Program-made: the position numbers and the translations under genes
NCBI GenBank assembly: GCA_963726715.1
Contig: CAVSDF010000005.1
Coordinates: 434,001-498,000, forward strand
Source: CAVSDF01 sp963726715
GTDB lineage: Bacteria > Bacteroidota > Rhodothermia > Rhodothermales > BA12
Reading direction: 5' to 3'
Length of the DNA: 64,000 nt
Notes under the pieces: model-generated
What the model was told of the DNA's origin: nothing
The model's database searches: none
What the model saw: the letters and a program-made list of their open reading frames with translations, nothing else
Shown: piece by piece, positions 18,714 to 28,101 of the stretch
Numbering within the stretch: position 1 is the stretch's first letter
How the letters are laid out: each line of letters begins with the position of its first letter

Positions 18714-19522
18714 ATGACCGCCTGCCTCCCGGACCTGCCCGTCTACGACCTCCTCGCCCGCGGCCTCGAACGCGCCGGGCGCGACCGTCGAGCGCGCGCC
18801 GACGCACGAAGTCGCACGCCGCCTCATCGCCGGACGCTGCGATGTCGCCGCGATGCCGACGCTCGACGTGCTGCGACATGGCCGACGACCTGAGCGTCCT
18901 CCCGTCGGTCGCCGTCTCGTCGTGGTCGTACCCGTACGCGCGTTTGCTGCTCAAAGGGGACCTCGGGACGCCCATCGCCAGCGTCGCCTTCGAGCCGACG
19001 GCGCAGATGGAAGTCGTCCTCGCCCGCCTCGTGCTGCGCGAGCACTACGGCATCGCGCCCTCGTTCGTGCCCGTGCCCGAGGCGTCGGCGGCGCTCGTCG
19101 GGGAGTATGACGCTGTCCTCGTGACCGGCCCGTCGGCGCCGACGGTGCGGGCGCCGGGCGTGGCGCTCGATCTGGGGCAGGAGGTGTACGAGCTGACGCA
19201 GTACCCGATGGTCTGGGCGCTCTTCGTGACCCGCGTCGGCGAGGCGACGCCCGAGATGCTCCGCGCCGTCAAGCGCGCCGCCGCCGAGGCCGAGGCGAAC
19301 CGCAGCGCGTGGCTGCGGTCGATGGAGACGACCGAAGCGCTCGCCACGTTCTACGGCGACGACCTGCGCGTCCGCTACGACGACCTCGTCACGGCCAGCC
19401 TGACCGAGATCACCGACCTCCTCTACCAGCAGAACGTCCTCGACGACGCCCCGGAGATCCCCCTCGTCGTCTTCGCCGACGAAGACGTGGACGACGACGA
19501 GGGCCTCGATCCGCTCGTTTGA
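18714..19522 (+). CDS. MqnA/MqnD-like periplasmic-binding-fold enzyme, interrupted twice
   Basis: About 270 codons. The corrected protein contains GRCDVAAMPTLDVLRDM (about 45-60), SVAVSSWSYPYARLLLKG, VAFEPTAQMEVVLARLVL and YDAVLVTGPSA, the order seen in MqnA/MqnD menaquinone (futalosine) pathway proteins. Two +1 shifts interrupt it: at 18778-18783 (GCCGGGCGCGACC) and at 18872-18875 (CTGCGACATG). Both are repaired by adding one CG unit. A C-terminal acidic tail (DEDVDDDEG) is present. No other mqn gene is adjacent, so whether it is chorismate dehydratase or a paralog is uncertain. Confidence 0.65.
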
Positions 19523-19665
19523 CCGTTGGTCGTTCGCTTCGCTCGTCGATTGGTGTTGGTTGTTCGCTTCGCAGTCGTCGGGCCAACGCGCGGGCTTCGA
19601 CCGGCTCAGCCACCGCATTCCGCGTTCGATCACGACAAACCATCAACCATCAACGACCAACCGCC
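19523..19665. repeat. intergenic complementary repeat between mqnA-like gene and smpB
   Basis: GTTGGTCGTTCGC and TTGGTGTTGGTTGTTCGC follow the upstream stop. ACCATCAACCATCAACGACCAACCG leads directly into the smpB ATG and is roughly complementary to them. The pair belongs to the GTTGGTG-type family found in several gaps of this window. Confidence 0.5.
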
Positions 19666-20244
19666 ATGGCAAACAGCGCCCCGAGCAGCGGCCACAAGGT
19701 GATCGTCACCAACCGGCAGGCGCGCTTCGAGTACCACATCGAAGAGACGATCGAGGCGGGCATCGCGCTCGTCGGCACCGAGGTGAAGGCGCTGCGGGCC
19801 GGGCGGGCGAACCTGCAGGAATCGTACGTCGACATCACGCGCGAGGGCCTCGTGCTGCGCGGGATGCACATCTCGCCCTACGAGCGTGGCGGCTACGTCA
19901 ACCACGAACCGACGCGCCCGCGGCGGCTGCTCGTCCACAAGGAGGAGATCAAGAAGCTCGCGAAGGCGGTCGACCAGAAGGGCTACACGCTCGTCCCGCT
20001 GCGCCTGTACTTCAAGGACGGGCGCCTGAAGGTGGAGGTCGCGGTCGCGAAGGGCAAGCAGACGCACGACAAGCGCGACGCCATCGCCGACCGCGACTCG
20101 AAGCGCACCCTCGACCGCATCCGCAAGACCGGCCGCGACGACGATTCAACTCGCGTTGTCGTGGTGCTGTGTCGGCGGTGCGGGAACGATGCTGGCGCTG
20201 CGATCCGATTCCTCTCCGTGTCCCGGCCACCTCTCCGCGTTTGA
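19666..20244 (+). CDS. smpB: SsrA-binding protein SmpB
   Basis: 192 residues. It binds tmRNA and brings it to stalled ribosomes. Characteristic segments are TNRQARFEYHIEETIEAGIA, LVGTEVKALRAGRANLQESY, and the C-terminal VAKGKQTHDKRDAIADRDSK. Family members usually end soon after that last segment. Here about 40 more residues follow (from about 150), including a hydrophobic STRVVVVLCRRC, without similarity I recognise. The tail may be real or may come from a lost stop. The ssrA RNA gene is not seen in the window. Confidence 0.95.
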   Translation: MANSAPSSGHKVIVTNRQARFEYHIEETIEAGIALVGTEVKALRAGRANLQESYVDITREGLVLRGMHISPYERGGYVNHEPTRPRRLLVHKEEIKKLAKAVDQKGYTLVPLRLYFKDGRLKVEVAVAKGKQTHDKRDAIADRDSKRTLDRIRKTGRDDDSTRVVVVLCRRCGNDAGAAIRFLSVSRPPLRV

Positions 20245-20256
20245 CCGTTGCCTGCG

Positions 20257-20731
20257 ATGGACCTGCCCCTCGATCCGCTTCCGCCCGGCATCACCGTCGG
20301 GGTTCGCCCGGACGGCGGGGAGGTGGACATGGGTGCGTTCCGGGCCGCGATTCACCACGCCGCGCGGGCCGCGGGCGGTCGCGTCGTGCGGGTCGAGGCG
20401 GAGCGCCCGTACGCGAGCTACGTCCACGCCGTCGTCGAGATCGGGGGGCGGGCGCTTGCGGTTCTCTGCAACTGCGCGTACCCGGTCGTCGCGTTCTCCG
20501 ACACGCCAGACGCGCTGTACCTCACGCGCGCGCTACGTGAACGTGCCGGCTCTTGCGGATGCGTTCCGGGAGGCGGGATTCGAGACGGTTCCCCTCGCCG
20601 TCCTCACCGCCGCGCCCGACGCGCGGTGGCTCGATGGGCTGGGCGAGCGCGAGCGGGCCAACGCGCGCCACTGGATCCGCCACGCGCGGATGACGCAGGT
20701 GGGCGACGTGATCTTCAACGACTGGGACTGA
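20257..20731 (+). CDS. uncharacterised protein, interrupted
   Basis: About 158 codons, family not recognised. The first part (AERPYASYVHAVVEIGGRAL, VLCNCAYPVVAFSD) and the second part (FREAGFETVPLAVLTAAPDA, ARHWIRHARMTQVGDVIFND) lie in different frames. The +1 shift is at 20524-20533 within ACGCGCGCGCTACG, where one extra CG unit restores a single chain. The ATG at 20257 is 12 bp after smpB. It is soluble, with no signal peptide or membrane segment. HicBA follows, but no functional link is implied. Confidence 0.55.
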
Positions 20732-20810
20732 GGGGCGGTCACGCGCGACGCGAGCGGGCAACCCTGCGCGGACGGGTGACGTTGCGGGGCTCACCTTGCC
20801 GCCGATTCCC

Positions 20811-21023
20811 ATGCGCACCTACACCGTCGTGATCGAGCGCGACCCGGAGACGGGGCTTCTGGTCGGCTACGTGCCAGGGTTCGCCGGGGCGCACTCGCAG
20901 GCGGAGACGCTGGACGAGTTGCAGGCCAACATGCGCGAGGTGATCGAGATGCTGCTCGAAGACGGCGAGCCGATCTTCGAGGCAGAGTTCGTGGGGACGC
21001 AACTCGTGTCGGTAGCGGCCTGA
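20811..21023 (+). CDS. hicB: HicB-family antitoxin
   Basis: 70 residues, short HicB type: YTVVIERDPETGLLVGYVPG, then AHSQAETLDELQANMREVIE and a terminal beta strand. It is the partial RNase-H-like fold without a clear DNA-binding domain. It is followed after four bases by hicA, the antitoxin-first order found in many hicBA loci. It should neutralise HicA. Confidence 0.85.
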   Translation: MRTYTVVIERDPETGLLVGYVPGFAGAHSQAETLDELQANMREVIEMLLEDGEPIFEAEFVGTQLVSVAA

Positions 21024-21027
21024 GACG

Positions 21028-21249
21028 ATGGGAACGGTCCCCGTGCTGTCGCCGCAGGAAGTCGTGCGCCTGCTCGAAGCGCTCGGGTTCGCCGAGGTGC
21101 GGCAGCGCGGCTCGCACCGCCAGTTTCGCCACACCGACGGACGCGGAACGACCGTGCCAATGCACAAGGGCCGCGACATCGCCCCGGCGCTGCTGCGCGC
21201 CATCGCCCGCGACATCGGCCTGACCATGGGGGAACTGCTCGGGCGCTGA
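21028..21249 (+). CDS. hicA: HicA-family mRNA interferase toxin
   Basis: 73 residues of the YcfA/HicA family with a dsRBD-like fold. The catalytic histidine lies in RGSHRQFRH (about residues 28-36). VPMHKGRDIAPALLRAIARD follows, typical of the family's helix. HicA cleaves mRNA when freed from HicB. Start ATG at 21028. Confidence 0.88.
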   Translation: MGTVPVLSPQEVVRLLEALGFAEVRQRGSHRQFRHTDGRGTTVPMHKGRDIAPALLRAIARDIGLTMGELLGR

Positions 21250-21340
21250 GGCGCGGCCCAACGCCGGATTTCGCCGCCACTTCCGCCACGCCGCGCCCGC
21301 GACGTGCGATGTTGCGTCGTCTCGAACCCCCTCCGCCCCG

Positions 21341-22549
21341 ATGCCCGACTTCCTGCCGCCCGACGACCAGCTCCGCGAACTCCGCCGCGGCGTCGAGGCC
21401 ATCCTGCCCGAGGCGGAGCTCAAGACCAAGCTCGAACGCTCGTACAAGACGGGAAAGCCGCTCGTCGTCAAGCTCGGCGCCGACCCGAGCCGTCCGGATC
21501 TGCACCTCGGCCACGCGGTCGTGCTGCGCAAGCTGCGGCAGTTTCAGGACATGGGCCACCAGGCCGTGCTCATCGTCGGCGACTTCACCGGCATGATCGG
21601 CGACCCGACGGGCAAGTCGAAGACCCGGCCCGCGCTCACTCTTGAGGAGACTCGCGCGAACGGCGCCTCGTACTTCGAGCAGGCCGGGCGCATCCTCGAC
21701 ATGGACCGCGCCCGCGTCGTCCACAACTCCGACTGGCTGGCCGCGATGTCGTTCGCCGACGTCGTGCGCCTCGCGGCCACCTTCACCGTCGCGCGGATGC
21801 TGGAGCGCGACGAGTTCTCGAACCGCTTCAAGGGCGGCGAGCCGATCTCCGTCCACGAGTTCCTCTACCCGCTCGCGCAGGCGCAGGACTCGGTCGCCAT
21901 CGAGGCCGATGTCGAGCTCGGCGGCACCGATCAGACCTTCAACCTGCTCGTCGGGCGGACCGTCATGGAGCGCATGGGCATGGAGCCGCAGGTGTGCCTG
22001 ACGATGCCGATTCTGGAGGGACTGGACGGCGTCGAGAAGATGTCGAAGTCGCTCGACAACTACGTCGGGCTCGCCGAGGCGCCGGAGCAGATGTACGGCA
22101 AGCTCCTCTCGATCCCCGACCGCCTGATCGGGCGCTACCTGGAGCTCGCCACCGACGCCCCGACGGCGGACCTCCCGGCGCTCATCGCCCGCGCCGCCGA
22201 GCGTCCGCGCGACGCCAAGCACGACCTCGCGCACCGCGTCGTCGCCCTCTACCACGGCCAGAGCGTCGCCGACGCCGCGCGCGAGCACTTCGAGCGGACG
22301 GTGATCCGCAAGGAAGTGCCGGACGAGATGCCGGACGTGGTCGTCGCGCCGGGCGAGACGCTCGTGTCCGTGATCGTCCGCACCGGACGCGCCGCCTCCA
22401 ACGGCGCCGCCCGCCGCCTCGCCGCGCAGGGCGGCATCAGCGTGGACGGCGAGCGCGTCGACGACCTCTTCGCCATCGCCGACGTCAGCGCCGGGCCGCG
22501 TGTGCTGCGGGTCGGGAAGCGCGACTACGCGCGGCTGGTCGCGGGGTGA
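21341..22549 (+). CDS. tyrS: tyrosyl-tRNA synthetase
   Basis: 402 residues, class I synthetase of the TyrZ-like bacterial type. The HIGH motif reads HLGH in RPDLHLGHAV (about 51-55). The KMSKS motif is exact in EKMSKSLDN (about 230-236). LVKLGADPSRPD and GGTDQTFNLLVGR are family landmarks. A C-terminal S4 RNA-binding domain (NGAARRLAAQGGISVDGERV) closes the protein. The frame is intact. No T-box leader is seen in the 91 bp upstream. Confidence 0.96.
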   Translation: MPDFLPPDDQLRELRRGVEAILPEAELKTKLERSYKTGKPLVVKLGADPSRPDLHLGHAVVLRKLRQFQDMGHQAVLIVGDFTGMIGDPTGKSKTRPALTLEETRANGASYFEQAGRILDMDRARVVHNSDWLAAMSFADVVRLAATFTVARMLERDEFSNRFKGGEPISVHEFLYPLAQAQDSVAIEADVELGGTDQTFNLLVGRTVMERMGMEPQVCLTMPILEGLDGVEKMSKSLDNYVGLAEAPEQMYGKLLSIPDRLIGRYLELATDAPTADLPALIARAAERPRDAKHDLAHRVVALYHGQSVADAAREHFERTVIRKEVPDEMPDVVVAPGETLVSVIVRTGRAASNGAARRLAAQGGISVDGERVDDLFAIADVSAGPRVLRVGKRDYARLVAG

Positions 22550-22595
22550 GGTTGGGTGCTGAGTGTTGGTGGTTGGTGGTTCGCAGTGGGATAGA

Positions 22596-22628
22596 ACCTG
22601 ACAGGTCCCCGCACCTGTCAGGTCTGTT
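22596..22628 (+). terminator. ACCTGACAGGT hairpin after tyrS
   Basis: Perfect 11-bp inverted repeat: ACCTGACAGGT at 22596-22606 and ACCTGTCAGGT at 22613-22623, loop CCCCGC. CTGTTCG follows. It is preceded by a GT-rich GTTGGTGGTTGGTGG stretch. Probable terminator or transcript-end element, second of four related copies. Confidence 0.6.
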
Positions 22629-22724
22629 CGTCTAGCAGATCGGTGTCGTTGTGTCGTAGCGCCGACCCGCCGTGCGAACGGGGCAATTCGGGCGGGAGGG
22701 CGGGCGTGGAAACCGCGGCGGGGG

Positions 22725-22731
22725 TACTTTG
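22725..22731 (+). promoter_or_regulatory. candidate -7 promoter element for the GWxTD gene
   Basis: TACTTTG, 19 bp upstream of the ATG at 22751, fits the TAnnTT(T)G pattern repeated before many genes in the window. Confidence 0.45.
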
Positions 22732-22750
22732 CGAGGAAACGCCTGCCTCC

Positions 22751-25173
22751 ATGATCCGCCCCTTTGCTCGCGCTGCTGCCCTTGCCGTCCTGCGCCGCCG
22801 CCGTGGGGCCGCTCGCCGGGCGCGCCACCGCGCAGCCGGTGGTGTATGGCGCCGGGGCACCGACCGACTCGGCGACGACGGTCGGGCGGGGGATGATCGC
22901 TTACGCCGACGGGCGCCATGCCGCCGCGCGCGACCTCTTCCGCGAGGCCGTCCGCACCGACGGACGCGACGTGCGCGCGCGCTACCTCCTCGCCCGCGTC
23001 CTCGCCGACACCGTCCTCGATGCCCGCGCCGACGCCCGCCGCGTGCTGGAGGAGGCCCGCCGCATCGCCCCCGACGACCTCGACGTCCTCCTCGGCCTCA
23101 TCACGCTCCTCCGCGACGCCGCACCGACGTTCCTGCAGGACCGCCTGCGCGAGGAGCAGCGCCTCGACATCGCCGAACGCGTGCTCGTCCTCGATCCCGA
23201 GAACGCCCTCGCCCACGAGGAACTCGGCCGCGCCGCTGTGCGCGATGTGTGGCGCTACAAAGGCGCCCTCGCCATCGCCGACCTGCCGACTGTCGCCATC
23301 GCCAGCCGCTCCTTGATGCGCGCGCCCGGCGTCAGCACCTCGACCGCCGAGGAAAGCGACGACGGGGGCGGCAGCGACACCGAGTTCAACCCGACCGGCA
23401 CCAACTCGCTCTCCGCCCGCGCCAACGCCGCGGGCGCCGCCAGCGACGCGATGCCCGACAACGCCGTTCTGCGCCCCGACCGCTACGACCTCGCGCGGAT
23501 GCGCCAGCAGGGCGTGCCGATGGTCGATCTGTCGAGCCGCTCCACCGATCGCCCTCGCGCGCGCCGAGGGCCACTTCCGCCGCGCCATCGCCAGCGACCC
23601 GTTCCGCCGCGAGGCCTACGACGACCTGATGCGCGCCTACGCGCTCACCGGCCAGTGGGCGAAGGGCGCCGATGTCGCCGCCGGGATGTACCGCGTCTAT
23701 CCCGACGATGTGCGGATGTGGCGCTACCTCGGCCTCGCCCGCCTGCGCGTCGGCGACGGCGAGGGGGCCGAGCGCGCCTTCGGTACCGCCGACCGCTACG
23801 CGACCCCCGCCGACCGCGCCGCCTTCGCCGACCTCTCGCTCCTCATCCGCGACGACGAGCGCGCCGCCTACGCCGCCGACCCGGCCGGCTTCGCGCAGCG
23901 GTTCTGGACGAGCCAGGACCCGCGCCTGCTCACCACCTACAACGAGCGCCGCTTAGAGCACGCCGCGCGCATGACCTACGCCGACCTCGTGCTCGCCGCG
24001 CCCGGCGTCGGCAAGCGCGGGTGGGAGACCGAGCGCGGGCGCATCTTCGTGCGCTACGGTACGCCGTCGGAGGACCGGATGCTCTACACGCAGCCCGCGA
24101 GCGGTCCGCTCAATCCGTCCGGCGACTTCGCGCTCGTCAACCTCTGGCAGTACCCCGACGGCCTGCGCCTCGTCTTCGACGACCCGTTCCGCACCGGCGA
24201 GTTCGGCTTCTACAGCCCCGGCGCGATCGAGTCCGGCACCGGCGCCGACGCGTGGCAGAGCGACTATGCCCTCCGCGCGCAGCAGGCCATCGCCCGCGCG
24301 CCGCAGGCCTACGCCTACGCCGACCCCGCCGGGGCGCGCCGCGTCGAGCTTCCGTACCGCGTGACGACCTTCCGCGCCGACGACGGGCGCCGGACCGATC
24401 TCTACGTCCACTACGGCGTGCCGATCGGCGACTACGACCGCGCGGCCGCCGAGATCGCCGTCAACGCCGAGACCGGCACGTTCCTCGTCGGGCGCGACCG
24501 GCGCGTGCTCTTCGAGCGGCGGCAGCGGCTCTACGGGATGCGGACGAACCAGATCGTGCGCTACGAGGAGGCGAACCTGTGGGTGGAGACCCAGTCGATG
24601 ACAGCCGAGCCGGGCGAGGCCGAGCTGTCGGTCGAGTTCCAGACGACCTCCGGCGGCGTCGTCGCCGTGCAGCGCCGCCCGGTGACGCTCCCCGACTACA
24701 GCGCGCCGACGGGCGCGGGCGCGCACTTCGCCATGAGCGACCTGATGCTCGCCTTCCGCGCCGAACGCGTCGACGACGGACGCGCCGTCGAGCCGGGCGA
24801 CATCCTCCGCAACGGGCGCTCGATCCGTCCGGCGCCGTGGAGCGTCTTCCGCCGCGACCAGCGCCTCGTGCTCTACTTCGAACTCTACGACCTCGCCGCC
24901 GGGCCGGAGGGCCGCACCGACTACGAGGTCGAACTCACCCTCGCGCCCAAAGAACGCTCGCGCGGCCTCCTCGCGCGCCTGCGCCGCATCGGCGGCCGCA
25001 GCGACGAGGTGTCGGTCCGCTTCCCCGGCGCCGGCACCGCCCGCAACCAGGACTTCGCCACCAACCTCGACGCCTCCACCAAGCCCCCCGGCCTCTACTC
25101 GCTCACGCTGAAGGTGGAAGACAAAGCCGGTCGCCACACCGAGACGCGCACGGTGGACGTGTATCTGGAGTGA
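22751..25173 (+). CDS. GWxTD-domain protein with N-terminal TPR-like repeats, secreted, interrupted
   Basis: About 807 codons. A signal peptide (LLALLPLPSCAAA) is split from the ATG by one extra T at 22760-22764. The TPR-like region (about 40-330) contains AARDLFREAVRTDGRDVRARYL. A +1 shift at 23545-23549 (ACCGATCG, repaired by adding CG) separates it from the second half. The GWxTD domain is FWTSQDPRLLTTYNERRLEH, then GWETERGRIFVRYGTPSEDRM, which matches the family name motif. The C-terminus is beta-rich and ends VDVYLE. Such proteins occur in Bacteroidota, Gemmatimonadota and Acidobacteriota and are probably exported; their role is unknown. A fragment copied from its 3' part lies at 26345-26445. 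Confidence 0.8.
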
Positions 25174-25205
25174 TGCTCGGCCGTTGATGCCAGACGCACC
25201 GCAGC

Positions 25206-25700
25206 CTACCGGGACGGGCAGACCACCCGGATCAGCCGAACCTCCCCACGCCTCGTGTGCGACTCGCCCCTCGGGACGGAGTCGCTGAAGCCCGTGAGCA
25301 CTCCGTGCCAGTCCTGCCCGCTCGCCGTCAACTCCATCGAGAACCCCACCGACGCCATCATGGGGCCAAGCCGGAGCGTGTCGCCCGAGACCCACCAGCG
25401 CCACGACAGGCGATGCGCGTCGGGCGTCCCATAGAACCGCACCTCCCACGCGCGAGGCGCCCCCGGCGGCTCCACGTACTGAACCGGCCCGTCGGCAACC
25501 TGAATCCCGATCCTGAACGGCTCGGTCGTTAGTTCGACGTCGGCGGAATACTCTGCGGGTCAGGGAGGTGAGGCGAGGCATCCGCCCACGCAGGTGCCGC
25601 CAGTTCGTAGCACCCTTCGGTAGGAGGCGCCATCTGCGCCTGGGCAGTGGCTGCCACGCTTGCAACGGTGCAGGCCAGCAATACGGAGAGCTTCGCCATG
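25206..25700 (-). CDS. small secreted protein of unknown family, interrupted
   Basis: About 165 codons. A signal peptide MAKLSVLLACTVASVAATAQ starts at ATG 25700. The mature part begins MAPPTEGCYELAAPAW. A one-base deficit at 25556-25560 (CTGACCCGCAGAG, where CCCC would restore the frame) separates it from PAEYSADVELTTEPF and GMELTASG-like beta strands ending VRLIRVVCPSR. The two parts make one sensible chain when joined. Family not recognised. It is convergent with the GWxTD gene, 32 bp between stops. Confidence 0.5.
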
Positions 25701-25759
25701 CGGCACTCGTGAGACGGAGGACACCGAAAGGTAAACGGCCTGATCGTGGTGGTGAGGAC

Positions 25760-26026
25760 TCACCCGGCCCCGGCCAGACGCGCCACAACCGGGAGGTCGT
25801 GAAGCGCCTCGGGGGCGAGGTCGGCGCCGTTGGGCCACACGACCGTTCCGCACACCGGGTCGAGCGTGACCCGCGCGAAGTACGCCGGATCTCGGAGCGG
25901 CTCGAACACCGGCCCATCGAGCAGCGGCAACACGTCCACGATCGTTTCCCTGCCGTCGCTGAACTCGACGCGCAGCAGGTGGTCGCCGATCGCTTCGGCG
26001 TCGAAGATGCGGAGGACGGGACGCAT
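25760..26026 (-). CDS. DUF2442-family small protein
   Basis: 88 residues: RIFDAEAIGDHLLRVEFSDG, then TIVDVLPLLDGPVFEPLRDP and a terminal PNGADLAPEALHD, the usual DUF2442 layout. It is paired with the DUF4160 gene nine bases upstream. The two families are repeatedly found side by side and are suspected toxin-antitoxin-like pairs, but no mechanism is established. ATG at 26026. Confidence 0.75.
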   Translation of the reverse strand: MRPVLRIFDAEAIGDHLLRVEFSDGRETIVDVLPLLDGPVFEPLRDPAYFARVTLDPVCGTVVWPNGADLAPEALHDLPVVARLAGAG

Positions 26027-26035
26027 CGGGGCGAT

Positions 26036-26296
26036 TCAATCGAGGGGTGGGAGGTCGTGCAACGGCTCCTTGCGCCGCGCGCGTTCCCAGTTGTCCATCA
26101 GCTCGCCTTCATAGCGCGCTGCCCATTCTCGTACGAGCCGGAGCGCTCGCGGCGGCATCTTCCCGGCCAGCACCTCGCGCGTGCGGATGTCGAGTTCGGC
26201 ATCGAACTGCGCATAAACGGCGTGGAAGTGTGGCGGCGCGTGGTCGGCGTAGTAGAGATAGATGCCGATGCCGTAGAAGAACGAGATGCGGGGCAT
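26036..26296 (-). CDS. DUF4160-family small protein
   Basis: 86 residues: MPRISFFYGIGIYLYYADHA, then PPHFHAVYAQFDAELDIRTR and LRLVREWAARYEGELMDNWE. The PHFHA motif and following acidic strand are hallmarks of DUF4160. First gene of a two-gene unit with the DUF2442 gene. Proposed to be a mobile accessory module; function unproven. Confidence 0.78.
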   Translation of the reverse strand: MPRISFFYGIGIYLYYADHAPPHFHAVYAQFDAELDIRTREVLAGKMPPRALRLVREWAARYEGELMDNWERARRKEPLHDLPPLD

Positions 26297-26344
26297 GGAT
26301 GCGGTTTTGTGCCCAATCTACCACAAGACGACAGTCATCAGCAG

Positions 26345-26445
26345 AAAGGCCCCCAAGGAGCGCAGCCGCGGCCTCCTCGCGCGTCTGCGGCGGCTGGGCG
26401 GCCGCAGCGACAAGGTGCTCGGTCCGCTTCCCGGCGCCGGCAGCG
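26345..26445 (+). pseudogene. fragment of a second GWxTD gene 3' region
   Basis: About 95 bp align at roughly 80 percent with 24950-25045 of the GWxTD gene. The translated piece reads APKERSRGLLARLRRLGGRS, against APKERSRGLLARLRRIGGRS in the intact gene. Small indels break the frame afterwards. It is a gene fragment lying exactly at the left edge of the foreign-looking sigma/YCII cassette, which suggests an old duplication or recombination junction. Confidence 0.7.
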
Positions 26446-26485
26446 AGCGAGGTCTATATCGACGCCCTGCTGCCACCGCTCGCCC

Positions 26486-27733
26486 TCAGGCAACTGCCGC
26501 GGTCGCTGCGTCCTGCGTCGCCAGGTAGGCGCGCACCCGCGCATCGGCAGTCAGCCCGATGGCGCGCGACAGGGCGCTGCGCGCGGCGCTGGCGTGACCG
26601 CAGGCGCGCTGCAGGTGGGCCGTGGCCACCCAGTACGGCTGGTGGGCCGCCACGTCGGCCGCATCGATCGTGAGCAGCAGCGCCAGCCCCTGCGCCGGTT
26701 CGCCGGCTTCGCCCACGGCCACCGCCTGGCCGATGCGCGCGCCCACCGTGGGCGACTGCGCCGCGAGCACGCCGTACAGGTGGGCGATGGCGCGCCACGG
26801 TGTCTGGCCGGTGTGGGCGCGCTGGCAGTGCGCGGACTGGATGGCCGCCTCCACCTGCAGGCTGCCGGGCTGGCGCAGTGCGGCGGCGCGGTGCAGGCAC
26901 TGCTCGGCCTCCTGGAGCAGCGTGCGGTCCCACAGCCGGGTGTCCTGCCGGGTCAACGGCACGAAGGCGTTGTCGGCGTCGAAGCGCGCCGGTCGGCGGC
27001 TTTCGCAGTACAGCAGCAGGGCCAGCAGGCCCCAGGCTTCTGCACGGGCCGGCTGCAGGTGCACCACCAGGCGGGCCAGAAAGAGCGCCTCCGACGCCAG
27101 GCCGTGCGTGGTCTCGTCAGCGGCGTCGGGCGCGGCGTCGCGCGTGCCCAGGGTGTAGGCGCCGTAGATGCCGTCGAGCACGGCCGACAGGCGCTCGGGC
27201 AGCTCACGCGCTTCGGGTATCTCGAAGCGCAGGCCCGCCCCGCGAATCCGCGCCTTGGCCCGCACCAGCCGCTGGGCCATGGCACTGGGCGACACGAGGA
27301 ACGCCTGGGCCAGCGTTTCGGCATGAAGGCCCAGCACGGCCTGCAGCATCAGCGGCGCGTGCATCGCCGGCGCCAGGGCCGGGTGGGCGCAGACGAACAT
27401 GAGCCGCAGGCGATGGTCCGGCACATCGGGCGTGTCGGGTGCCTGCAGGTCGGGCTCCAGCATCGCCAGGGTTTCGGGCGCCTGCTCCACCCGGCGGTGG
27501 CGGGCCGCCTGCAGCAGCTCGCGCCGGGCCGTCGTCAGGAGCCAGGCGTCCGGTGCATGGGGCACGCCGGTTCTCGGCCACTGTTCGAGCGCGGCGAGCA
27601 GGGCCGACGACACCGCGTCTTCGGCGGCGGCCAGGTCGCGCCAGCGCCAGGCCAGGTGCGCCACCAGCCGGCCGTACGACGCGCGCGCCGCGGTTTCGGC
27701 CTGGCTCCAGCCGGGCGGCGGCGCGTCTGGCAT
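26486..27733 (-). CDS. ECF-type RNA polymerase sigma factor with long C-terminal TPR-like region (COG4941/DUF6596)
   Basis: 415 residues. Sigma region 2 is visible in RWRDLAAAEDAVSSALLAAL and region 4 in LSPSAMAQ-like LVSPSAMAQRLVRAKARIRG. After about residue 190 comes a helical extension typical of COG4941 sigma factors (SEALFLARLVVHLQPARAEA, ALLLYCESRRPARFD). It is preceded by a YCII-domain gene, the usual genomic partner. Codon choice (CTG, CAG, GTG) and a Shine-Dalgarno upstream of the partner differ from neighbouring genes, suggesting transfer from a beta- or gammaproteobacterium. The frame is intact. Confidence 0.85.
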   Translation of the reverse strand: MPDAPPPGWSQAETAARASYGRLVAHLAWRWRDLAAAEDAVSSALLAALEQWPRTGVPHAPDAWLLTTARRELLQAARHRRVEQAPETLAMLEPDLQAPDTPDVPDHRLRLMFVCAHPALAPAMHAPLMLQAVLGLHAETLAQAFLVSPSAMAQRLVRAKARIRGAGLRFEIPEARELPERLSAVLDGIYGAYTLGTRDAAPDAADETTHGLASEALFLARLVVHLQPARAEAWGLLALLLYCESRRPARFDADNAFVPLTRQDTRLWDRTLLQEAEQCLHRAAALRQPGSLQVEAAIQSAHCQRAHTGQTPWRAIAHLYGVLAAQSPTVGARIGQAVAVGEAGEPAQGLALLLTIDAADVAAHQPYWVATAHLQRACGHASAARSALSRAIGLTADARVRAYLATQDAATAAVA

Positions 27734-27736
27734 GGC

Positions 27737-28101
27737 TCAGACCGGCGCGCCGCCGGCGGCGGCGCGACCGGGCGGATCTCGACGCCGGTGGCGGCGCACG
27801 GGGCCCGGGCCGCCCATTCGAGCGCCTGGTCGATCGAATCGAGCTTCAGGATGACGTAGCCACCGAGGTGCTCGCGCGTGTCGGCGAACGGTCCGTCCTG
27901 CACGTGCCGCTTGCCGTCCTTCACGCGCAGGGTGGTGGCCAGCTCGCGGGGTTGCAGGCCGTTGCCCGAGGTCATGGTGCCGCTGGCGGCAATGGCGCCC
28001 ATATACGACGTCCAGGCGCCCCAGTAGCCGGGGGCCGTGTCCGGGTTGTCGCGCTGGGCCAGGTCAGCCGGGGTTTCGAAGAACATCAGCATGTATTCCA
28101 T
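27737..28101 (-). CDS. YCII/DGPF-domain protein, partner of the ECF sigma factor; probable frameshift near the end
   Basis: About 121 residues: MEYMLMFFETPADLAQRDNP, then VQDGPFADTREHLGGYVILK (DGPF motif) and ALEWAARAPCAATGVEIRPV. A TGA at 27737-27739, three bases before the sigma ATG, becomes in-frame if one base is added in the GCC/GCG run near 27745-27765. As written, the frame runs on into the sigma gene. The start has AGGAGATGACCCATG, a good Shine-Dalgarno, which host genes here lack. Function is unknown; it is often encoded with this sigma type. Confidence 0.75.
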
